Assembly: GCA_030692045.1 (NCBI GenBank)
Contig: JAUYCX010000035.1
Location: forward strand, 280,100 to 344,099
Length of the DNA: 64,000 nucleotides
Source: Candidatus Omnitrophota bacterium
GTDB taxonomy: Bacteria > Omnitrophota > Gorgyraeia > JAUYCX01
Direction: 5' to 3'
Positions 58,806 to 64,000 of this stretch are shown here, in pieces. A program made the position numbers and the translations under genes. Each line of letters begins with the position of its first letter. Positions within the stretch are counted from its first letter, which is position 1. The notes below the pieces were generated by a model, which had not been told where the DNA came from, ran no database searches, and worked only from the letters and a program-made list of their open reading frames with translations.

Positions 58806-59546
58806 TTACATCGCCATACCGCCATCCACAACTATGGTTTGACCGGTAATATAGCTACTTTCAGATGAAGCTAAGAATAAACACACTCCTGCCACATCTG
58901 CAGGGCTGCCCAATTTGCCTAAAGGAATTTGGTTTAACAACTTCTCAGTAACATCCGGACTTAGTTTTGCTGTCATCTCAGTCTGGATATAACCCGGTGC
59001 CACAGCATTACAGCGAATGCCCCTTGAGGCAAACTCACGCGCCACTGATTTTGTCAAGGCAATAATCCCGGCCTTGGAAGCTGCATAATTTGCCTGGCCA
59101 GGATTTCCAATCATTCCAATGATCGAAGCAATATTTATGATATTGCCGCTTTTTTGCTTTAGCATTACCCGAGAAACTGCTTTGGTGCAGTTGAAGGTAC
59201 CTTTTAGGTTAACATTCAAAACTGCATCCCAGTCAGCCTCACTTAACCGCAGGATTAAATTGTCTCTGGCTATGCCTGCGTTGTTAACTAATATATCAAT
59301 CCTTTTGAATTTGTCAAGAATTTTGTTTAACATTTCTTCGACCTGCTCAAATTTTGTTACATCCACCCCAAAACTGAGCACATCAAAGCCCATTGCCTTA
59401 AATTCTTTTTGGGTCTGATTAGCCAACTCAGTATTAATGTCGCAAATCACAACACTTGCTCCTTCTTTAGCAAAGGTCAAGGCAATTTCACGACCTATGC
59501 CGCGAGCTGAACCAGTGATTAAGGCCACTTTATCTTTCAGTTGCAA
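58806..59546 (-). CDS. fabG: 3-oxoacyl-[acyl-carrier-protein] reductase
   Basis: NADPH-dependent ketoreductase of fatty acid synthesis. Start set at a TTG codon six bases after AAAGGAGAG, giving ~246 residues; the ATG at 59573 would add nine residues and lacks a ribosome site. Motifs: TGSARGIGREIA, NNAGIARD, the catalytic Ser/Tyr/Lys in NIASIIG and YAASKAG, and ITGQTIVVDGGMAM. Confidence 0.95.
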   Translation of the reverse strand: MQLKDKVALITGSARGIGREIALTFAKEGASVVICDINTELANQTQKEFKAMGFDVLSFGVDVTKFEQVEEMLNKILDKFKRIDILVNNAGIARDNLILRLSEADWDAVLNVNLKGTFNCTKAVSRVMLKQKSGNIINIASIIGMIGNPGQANYAASKAGIIALTKSVAREFASRGIRCNAVAPGYIQTEMTAKLSPDVTEKLLNQIPLGKLGSPADVAGVCLFLASSESSYITGQTIVVDGGMAM

Positions 59547-59608
59547 ATTCTCTCCTTTTGAAAGCCAAAACATATCTTAACAACTTTTTCTTATTTTGCA
59601 AGGAAAAA

Positions 59609-60481
59609 TTACTGGGAAGAATATGGCTCTTGCGGGAGTGCAAAGTTAGATGTCCATCTTGCTATGCCTTTGCTGATTCTTAGTTCATCGAGCCAGCCAT
59701 CCAAATAGTAAGTACCACCATCCCACCCTATATACGCATTTCCAACATAATCAGGAACGGCACTAGTGTCTACAACAGTACCGCCTTTTTGAACACCGTT
59801 TATGAAGTTATAAAAGTTATTACCACTTCTGACAATAGCAATGTGATACCAAGTATTAGCTTGTATACCATTGATTATTTGATAGGTTTGAATTAATTGT
59901 TCAGTATCAACCCAAGCATCAAATGAAATACCCTCTACCCCATTAATATTTCTACCCATCCAAACAACCCAGTAGGTTCTAGAGGTAACTTCCATGTCTG
60001 AAACTATTGTATGGAATTTACCATTTTCCCAAGTATTAAACCTTACCCAAAAATCAATAGTGAAATCTCCTGAACCGAAACTCCAGTCGCTGCTATCTGG
60101 AATTGTTAAATAATCTCCTTTTCCGTCAAAGAAAATAGAGAAATTGCCGAGTTTACTCTGTGCAGTATCAATCTGAACATTGCCAAAGGCATTAATAGAA
60201 TGGCTACGTGTAGAGCTATCAAAGAAAACAGTTGTGCTATTGGGACTATGTGGATGCAACAGGAGCGCGTTAGGATGCAGCAAGAGTTTTGTATAGACAT
60301 CATTCCCTTTTTGGCCCGATGATAACCCACCATCATATATAAATTTATTCTCAGAGTTAGTTTGATTAGCTGATTCTTTGGATGGCTCAACTGCATAAGT
60401 AAAATTTGATTTACTATCAGTATCGCAGACACAAATTAGAAATAAAATTAAAGCAATAATTGGGGTTTTAGTCAAAACCAT
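59609..60481 (-). CDS. secreted LamG-domain (concanavalin A-like) protein
   Basis: Start set at MVLTKTPIIALILFLIC, which gives a signal peptide; the longer ORF start lies inside a structured repeat. The ~290-residue protein has residues ~100-285 in a Laminin-G/ConA-like fold: FDGKGDYLTIPDSSDWSFGS, FTIDFWVRF, NTWYHIAIVRSGN and YYLDGWLDELRISKGIARW, a very common extracellular sugar-binding module. The cysteine in LICVCDT could be lipidated. It is probably surface exposed. Confidence 0.8.
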   Translation of the reverse strand: MVLTKTPIIALILFLICVCDTDSKSNFTYAVEPSKESANQTNSENKFIYDGGLSSGQKGNDVYTKLLLHPNALLLHPHSPNSTTVFFDSSTRSHSINAFGNVQIDTAQSKLGNFSIFFDGKGDYLTIPDSSDWSFGSGDFTIDFWVRFNTWENGKFHTIVSDMEVTSRTYWVVWMGRNINGVEGISFDAWVDTEQLIQTYQIINGIQANTWYHIAIVRSGNNFYNFINGVQKGGTVVDTSAVPDYVGNAYIGWDGGTYYLDGWLDELRISKGIARWTSNFALPQEPYSSQ

Positions 60482-60568
60482 TTTGTATTTATTATAATAT
60501 CTTGTTTCTGCCGTGTAAAGATAAAAAACTACCCCAAGGCGAACTGTGGACTTTGACGATAAGAGTTT

Positions 60569-60735
60569 TAACGGGTGACGAGGATTGATTTTGAGCCGCA
60601 CGTAGAAAATTTTTTCGGGCAGGGTGTCCTGACGGTTAGTCGGGACGAGAAAAAATTTTCTTCGAGTGCAGGTCTTCCTCGCTGGGGAAGACCAAACGGT
60701 GCGGCGAGAAACAAGCCTCGGCAGAACCCGTTAAT
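60569..60735. other. large structured element B (ACGGGTGACGAG...CCTCGGCAG)
   Basis: About 165 bases with nested inverted repeats: TAACGGGT/ACCCGTTA at the ends, GAGG.TTG/CAAGCCTC, GCCGCAC/GTGCGGC, GAAAATTTTTTC/GAAAAAATTTTC, GTCCTGAC/GTCGGGAC and GGTCTTCC/GGGAAGACC. End boxes match element A at 52.36 kb. No ORF of its own. It lies just upstream of the LamG gene. Confidence 0.55.
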
Positions 60736-60822
60736 TAGTGCTGGAGAAGTCTGACAGTGACTCGGAAAGATGTCAAACAGCCGAATTTATCCGCAACTAA
60801 AATATTATCAGATTGTTACGCT

Positions 60823-60860
60823 GAAACGACATGAATTATTCAGAAACGACATGAATTATT
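60823..60860. promoter_or_regulatory. tandem 18-base repeat, candidate antitoxin operator
   Basis: GAAACGACATGAATTATT occurs twice with a 20-base period (60823-60840 and 60843-60860), ending 10 bases before the -35 box of the toxin-antitoxin promoter. The spacing of two helical turns would let two AbrB-type dimers bind side by side. Confidence 0.55.
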
Positions 60861-60870
60861 TAATTTTCCC

Positions 60871-60898
60871 TTGACTACCTTGATTTTTATGGTACACT
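60871..60898 (+). promoter_or_regulatory. sigma-70-type promoter of the plus-strand toxin-antitoxin genes
   Basis: TTGACT (60871-60876), 16-base spacer, TACACT (60893-60898). About 50 bases downstream is the AbrB start, preceded by the ribosome site AAGGGAGGTG. Confidence 0.75.
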
Positions 60899-60947
60899 TA
60901 ATTATGGAAAATAAGAAATTCTTAAATTCTAAGGGAGGTGCTTAAAA

Positions 60948-61217
60948 ATGGTTACACAAATCAGAAGAAATTTCCAGATTACTTTACCTGCTTCAATTCG
61001 TAAAAGACTGGGGTTAAACATAGGAGACCTTGTGGAAACAACCGTTAAAGAAGGTAAAATCATCCTTATCCCCAAGAAAACCATAGATGCCGAACAATCC
61101 TGGTTCTGGACCAAAGAGTGGCAAGAAGCAGAAAAAGAAGCTGACTCTGACCTTAAGTCTGGCAAGGTGAAGAAATTTAAATCAGTTGAAGACTTAATCA
61201 AAAACCTTGACAAATGA
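60948..61217 (+). CDS. AbrB-type antitoxin
   Basis: An 89-residue protein: AbrB swapped hairpin in residues 1-45 (TQIRRNFQITLPASIRKRLG, then GDLVETTVKEGKIILIPKK) and an acidic helical tail with two Trp that should bind the toxin. It is one of the two genes on the plus strand in the whole window. It overlaps the toxin gene by four bases. Confidence 0.9.
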   Translation: MVTQIRRNFQITLPASIRKRLGLNIGDLVETTVKEGKIILIPKKTIDAEQSWFWTKEWQEAEKEADSDLKSGKVKKFKSVEDLIKNLDK

Positions 61218-61474
61218 ATTTTCTACTCACCTCCCGTTTTAAAAAAGCCTATAAGTCCTTGCCTGAAGAAATTAAGAGCCAAGTCAAAGACGCTTTAAGA
61301 ACCTTAACAGATAATTTTAAACATCCCTCCCTCCATGTTAAGAAAATACAAGGCACAAAGGATATTTGGGAAGCTCGTGTTAGTTTAGACTACAGAATTA
61401 CCTTTCAAATCTTCAAAGATTATTTTATCCTGCGCAATGTCGGCCACCACGACCCTACTCTAAAGAATCCTTAA
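61214..61474 (+). CDS. RelE/ParE-family toxin
   Basis: An 86-residue protein: FLLTSRFKKAYKSLPEEIKSQV, then IQGTKDIWEARVSLDYRITFQI and ILRNVGHHDPTLK, matching the YafQ/RelE-type mRNA interferase fold with a C-terminal His pair. It differs from the 95-residue toxin at 49.4 kb, so the two modules are independent acquisitions. Confidence 0.88.
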   Translation: MNFLLTSRFKKAYKSLPEEIKSQVKDALRTLTDNFKHPSLHVKKIQGTKDIWEARVSLDYRITFQIFKDYFILRNVGHHDPTLKNP

Positions 61475-61490
61475 GTAACTCAACCCAAAA

Positions 61491-61523
61491 CAAAAAACCT
61501 CCGCTGTTTTGAGGTGGAGGTTT
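61491..61523. terminator. bidirectional terminator between convergent genes
   Basis: AAACCTCC (61495-61502) and GGAGGTTT (61516-61523) form a hairpin. The minus strand continues with TTTTTTG, a good terminator for the coiled-coil gene; the plus strand has TTTAATTAGTTTT, adequate for the toxin gene. Confidence 0.85.
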
Positions 61524-61565
61524 AATTAGTTTTGTATGAGGAAATTAAATGAGGCCGAATGATTT

Positions 61566-61907
61566 CTAAAGAGTGACTTTTTCTTCTATTTTCTTAATCC
61601 TTGTTTCGTGGTCAGACATAACGCCTGTGATGACTTTTTCAATGCGATCAAGTCTTCCTTCAATATTTGTAAATTTACTATCGTGGCTTACTAGTTTCTG
61701 ATTAATCTGTAAAAATTGCAAATCGTGTTGCTCTAATTTTGAGTCAATCTTTTCAAATCTTTTATCGTGCTCTTGGAGTTTTCCCATAATAGAACCATGC
61801 TGCTCAGAAACAGTCTCAACATCAGAACGAATCTGTTCCAAGAGAACTCGTGTTTCACGCTGGGAATCAAATTCTGGAGCTGGCTTAGATTTCTTTTCTT
61901 TAGGCAT
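61566..61907 (-). CDS. coiled-coil protein of unknown function
   Basis: A 113-residue soluble protein, almost entirely heptad repeats from residue ~20 (LLEQIRSDVETVSEQHGSIM, then repeated HDxxFxxI/L units at ~48, 61, 75). The HD-x-(R/K/L)-F spacing is regular every 13-14 residues. It is likely a dimeric or trimeric rod. No membrane segment or enzyme motif. Confidence 0.7.
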   Translation of the reverse strand: MPKEKKSKPAPEFDSQRETRVLLEQIRSDVETVSEQHGSIMGKLQEHDKRFEKIDSKLEQHDLQFLQINQKLVSHDSKFTNIEGRLDRIEKVITGVMSDHETRIKKIEEKVTL

Positions 61908-62048
61908 TTCTTAATCCTTTCGGCAAGGTTAAATTTATCATTTTATTTTAGTAAAGTCAAGCGAAAAAATATTGGCGATTTAAACTAAAGGGCTGGCGCA
62001 ATTTCTAAACTTCCGCGCCAGCTCCAAACATTAGTTTTCTATGAGTTA

Positions 62049-62486
62049 TTATTTATTCAAATTTTGCCTTACGAATATTTCCTTTTGTATATCATCGTAT
62101 ATTTTTTGTAAAAATTTCGGGTCTTCAATAATATTTGATTTTTTAGCAGCCCACACCCCATCGCCACTTTTATAAACAAATGTGACTCGTTCTTTGACTC
62201 GGTTTTCTCCAAATTGTTCTATGGTGGCAGTTACTTCGTGATTATAGTAGGTCCAAAAACCTTGCTTTTCGCCAGTTTCCCCTTGTATTACCCCTGCCTT
62301 ATAATCAGTATTTTTTATAATATATCCGTTATCTTGCAAAACCTGTAATGTCGCCTTAAATGCGTCATCAAAATTACCTTCTAATTCTTTTGCTTCAATA
62401 CTTCTCCTTTGCATAGTAGATAATGAAGAGGTCGCACAGCTACTTAAAAATAGACAAAATATAAAAATAAAGATTGTTCTCATCAT
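62049..62486 (-). CDS. small lipoprotein (tandem paralogue 1)
   Basis: A 145-residue precursor with lipobox FLSSCA. The mature part starts MQRRSIEAKELEGNFDDAFK and contains ATLQVLQDNGYIIKNTDYKAG, and ends YDDIQKEIFVRQNLNK, identical to the tail of the next gene. No established function. The overlapping start/stop (ATGA) shows both are made together. Confidence 0.8.
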   Translation of the reverse strand: MMRTIFIFIFCLFLSSCATSSLSTMQRRSIEAKELEGNFDDAFKATLQVLQDNGYIIKNTDYKAGVIQGETGEKQGFWTYYNHEVTATIEQFGENRVKERVTFVYKSGDGVWAAKKSNIIEDPKFLQKIYDDIQKEIFVRQNLNK

Positions 62487-62920
62487 TTATTTAAATTCTG
62501 TCTTACAAATATCTCTTTTTGAATATCATCGTAAATTTTTTGTAATGCCACGGGGTCTTCTATGATTATTGACCTTTGCGTTAATAATCCTTCGGCCTTT
62601 TGTAGTATAAAAGTAATTCTTTCTTTTACTTTATTTTTTTCCCACTCTTCAATTATTGCACTTACTTCATATTTTTGGGAAACAGACCACGGTTTAGGTA
62701 TCCAACCAGTATCTCCTTTAATGACGCCAGCCTTATAATCCGTGTGCGTGATAACGTATCCTTTATCCTGTAATACCTGCAAAGTGGCCTTAAATGCATC
62801 GTTAAAGCTACCCTCCAATTCTTTTGCTTCTATCGCTCTTCTTTGAAGACTTGATAAACTCTGCGTTGAAGCACAGCCAATCAATAATAACAGAAATAAA
62901 CTTAAAGGTGCGCTTTTCAT
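62483..62920 (-). CDS. small lipoprotein (tandem paralogue 2)
   Basis: A 145-residue precursor with lipobox LIGCAS. Its sequence parallels the neighbouring lipoprotein throughout (RRAIEAKELEGSFNDAFKAT, same C-terminal 16 residues). A recent tandem duplication followed by divergence of the middle third explains the pair. It follows the BamE-like lipoprotein by 2 bases. Confidence 0.8.
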   Translation of the reverse strand: MKSAPLSLFLLLLIGCASTQSLSSLQRRAIEAKELEGSFNDAFKATLQVLQDKGYVITHTDYKAGVIKGDTGWIPKPWSVSQKYEVSAIIEEWEKNKVKERITFILQKAEGLLTQRSIIIEDPVALQKIYDDIQKEIFVRQNLNK

Positions 62921-62922
62921 TA

Positions 62923-63297
62923 TTAAAAAGCCGATGATCTGTAGCTATAATCTTTAACTACATTTTTCTCATCAAACTCTATTATCAAAGTAAAAGTTCT
63001 TGACGATGTAGATGTTCTGCTCCCTGCCCCTCCGGCTATTAAAATTGTTCCGTATACATCTGAGGTACCAGTTTCCACTGAAGCTTTATCGTATGTCCAC
63101 ACCTCATTGCCACTTTTATTCTTGGTAACTATATTGGGCGCACCGAATACATCTAATATTTCATTCTGCGTAGTTTGTCCTTTGATTATCTTGGTCTTGG
63201 CCATACCAGAAGTTAAATTGCCCTTTTGCACAGGTTGGACACTTGCGCAGCCTAATAAAAATAAACTTGCTAAACTGACTGTAAATATCTTTCTCAC
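62923..63297 (-). CDS. SmpA/BamE-like small lipoprotein
   Basis: Start set at GTG, seven bases after AAAGGAG; the upstream ATG would spoil the signal. About 124 residues with lipobox LLGCAS and a domain GQTTQNEILDVFGAPNIVTK...EVWTYDKAS that matches the SmpA/OmlA fold (KGxTxxEVxxxxGxPxxV). BamE helps outer-membrane protein assembly, but many small lipoproteins with this domain have other roles. It heads a three-lipoprotein operon. Confidence 0.75.
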   Translation of the reverse strand: MRKIFTVSLASLFLLGCASVQPVQKGNLTSGMAKTKIIKGQTTQNEILDVFGAPNIVTKNKSGNEVWTYDKASVETGTSDVYGTILIAGGAGSRTSTSSRTFTLIIEFDEKNVVKDYSYRSSAF

Positions 63298-63314
63298 GCC
63301 TACTCCTTTCCCAC

Positions 63315-63344
63315 AAAAAAGCAACTCACAAATCTGCGAGTTGC
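63315..63344 (-). terminator. rho-independent terminator after brnA
   Basis: Minus strand: GCAACTC-GCAGATTTGT-GAGTTGC followed by TTTTTT. It lies downstream of brnA and just upstream of the lipoprotein operon, separating the two. Confidence 0.85.
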
Positions 63345-63498
63345 TTTATAATTAGAATTTAATTTTTTACATCTCATTGTTAACAAAATACTACTTTACC
63401 ACTAAAAAGTCAAATGAAAAATACAAAAGCATTTCTTCCGCAAAAACGACACGATTTTTCCGACTTTTTCGCTGTAGGGGGGAGATTTTTATTCCACC

Positions 63499-63735
63499 TT
63501 ATCCTTTAGGATATTGCATAGCGTATCTATCTACCAGCTCCCTAATCATTCTTTGGTATTTTGTATGGTAGCGGTGTGCCTGACGCTTAAAAAACTCAAC
63601 ACTGGACTTCTTCAGAGATAAAGTAATCTTTGTAGTTTCTTCTGGAATGGCCAGTTCAGCTGGTGATGGCAAAAAATCCTTAATTCTAACCAATCTACCA
63701 ATAGGCATATCTTGATTAATCGCTCTCTTTTTCAT
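63499..63735 (-). CDS. brnA: BrnA-type antitoxin (ribbon-helix-helix)
   Basis: Start set at MKKRAINQDM after GGGGAAAGAG; the longer ORF adds 12 residues. About 78 residues with a C-terminal TKITLSLKKSSVEFFKRQAH...YQRMIRELVDRYA ribbon-helix-helix, as in BrnA/CopG antitoxins. Its start overlaps the end of the truncated brnT reading frame by 20 bases, the normal brnT-brnA arrangement. It may now be an orphan antitoxin. Confidence 0.75.
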   Translation of the reverse strand: MKKRAINQDMPIGRLVRIKDFLPSPAELAIPEETTKITLSLKKSSVEFFKRQAHRYHTKYQRMIRELVDRYAMQYPKG

Positions 63736-63844
63736 AGTACTCTTTCCCCTTTCTCCAATATCCTGCGCCAAATATCCTAATCTTTCCTTCCCGGTAAGTA
63801 AACCTAACAGTTAAAATTTTGCCTTCAACCTTTCCAAAGTAAAT
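63716..63844 (-). pseudogene. truncated BrnT toxin
   Basis: Forty-two codons: IYFGKVEGKILTVRFTYREG, then IRIFGAGYWRKGKEYYEKES and stop. This matches the C-terminal half of BrnT ribonuclease toxins. The N-terminal half is missing: the frame runs into a REP-type element at 63845, which has disrupted the gene. The toxin should be inactive. Confidence 0.75.
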
Positions 63845-63902
63845 CAGGACCGTTTCTAGATATCCCCTCTATTATCAAATAGTTCCAATAGAAGTGTCCC
63901 CG
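63845..63902. repeat. REP-type element, copy 2
   Basis: CAGGACCGTTTCTAGATATC...GAAGTGTCCCC. It is related to 52179-52234 over its full length. It separates the brnT remnant from the transposase end and overlaps the last codons of the transposase frame. Confidence 0.65.
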
Positions 63903-64000
63903 TATTTATCTAGCCCAATCTCATCTTCTATTTTACTATTGTTAGTACCATTGTAAAGATAAAAACTGCTCCAAGGATAGCTTTCAGGCGCGGCTGCGAT
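63875..64000 (-). CDS. REP-associated Y1-type transposase, C-terminal end (cut by window edge)
   Basis: Forty-one codons are open to the right edge: PESYPWSSFYLYNGTNNSK... and on to GDTSIGTI, stop. The PExYPWSSxxxY pattern is characteristic of the C-terminus of TnpA-REP/IS200-like (Y1) transposases. The adjacent REP-type repeat fits the known link between these proteins and REP elements. The catalytic part lies outside the window, so activity cannot be judged. Confidence 0.65.
   Translation of the reverse strand: MAAAPESYPWSSFYLYNGTNNSKIEDEIGLDKYGDTSIGTI

Noticed and set aside
60569..60735. Structured element B as an integron attC site (TAAC...GTTA ends)
   Set aside because: The outer boxes do not match the attC R-box consensus, the length is large, the sister copy lacks the GTT end, and no integron integrase is visible.
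60569..60735. Structured element B as a hammerhead ribozyme (TGACGAG and GAAAC pieces)
   Set aside because: The first core base is wrong and the stems that should adjoin the two core pieces do not.

Overview
The window is a dense, AT-rich bacterial chromosome segment in which nearly every gene reads on the minus strand; the only clear plus-strand genes are one toxin-antitoxin pair near 61 kb. It looks like a diderm: there are lipoproteins, a Tol/Ton-type motor, a TPR envelope protein and a type IV pilus-like PilX protein. The mix of DapL-type lysine synthesis, a phosphoglycerate-mutase-like protein in the homoserine kinase position, the lysA-dapF-dapA-dapB-dapL-folK-panC order and the many short palindromic repeats suggests an uncultured lineage such as Omnitrophota. 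That assignment is inference, not proof.

Layout, left to right. 1-7.3 kb: aspartate-family genes lysC (cut by the left edge), cstA, a homoserine-kinase candidate, coaB, thrC, hom and a PilZ gene. 7.3-11.6 kb: a disturbed tRNA region. It holds tRNA-Pro, tRNA-Gly, tRNA-Tyr interrupted by a group I intron, tRNA-Thr, separated tRNA halves, an endonuclease-like ORF that runs into tRNA-Tyr, plus gpsA, a second PilZ gene and a thymidylate synthase-like gene. 11.6-18.6 kb: housekeeping genes nnrD, acpS, pdxJ, a 36-codon CdaR-like membrane peptide, cdaA (c-di-AMP synthase), folP, ftsH, tilS and a CAU tRNA. 18.6-26.9 kb: pilus-like and Tol-like envelope genes, a large TPR protein and uvrA, followed by a broken copy of the uvrA start. 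27.1-31.6 kb: an AT-rich accessory cassette with a GT-C membrane protein, a family-2 glycosyltransferase, a radical SAM/SPASM protein and two membrane proteins with winged-helix-like tails. 31.7-47.4 kb: a small two-repeat basic protein, nadX, panC, folK, the lysine genes dapL-dapB-dapA-dapF-lysA, then arginine genes argHGFDBJC. 47.6-52.6 kb: rpsI-rplM, truA, a toxin-antitoxin pair, a lipoprotein, a predicted nuclease and debris. 52.6-59.6 kb: a CheY-like regulator, asd, leuBDC, fabF-acpP-fabG. 59.6-64 kb: a LamG-domain protein, AbrB/RelE toxin-antitoxin genes, lipoproteins, brnA with a truncated brnT, and the end of a REP-associated (Y1-type) transposase.

Together the genes make the window a biosynthetic hub. 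LysC and Asd feed lysine (DapA, DapB, DapL, DapF, LysA) and threonine (Hom, the mutase-like kinase candidate, ThrC). The arginine pathway is cyclic and complete from glutamate because ArgJ is present. LeuBCD, PanC/CoaB, FolK/FolP, PdxJ and NadX add leucine and cofactor steps.

The most unusual content is (1) the group I intron in tRNA-Tyr with a nearby endonuclease-like ORF and split tRNA pieces, (2) in-frame insertion of short repeats into at least five core enzyme genes, (3) several palindromic repeat families, including a TTCG...CTCA-bounded family and two copies of a large structured element, and (4) the radical SAM/glycosyltransferase/membrane-winged-helix cassette, whose role I cannot name.
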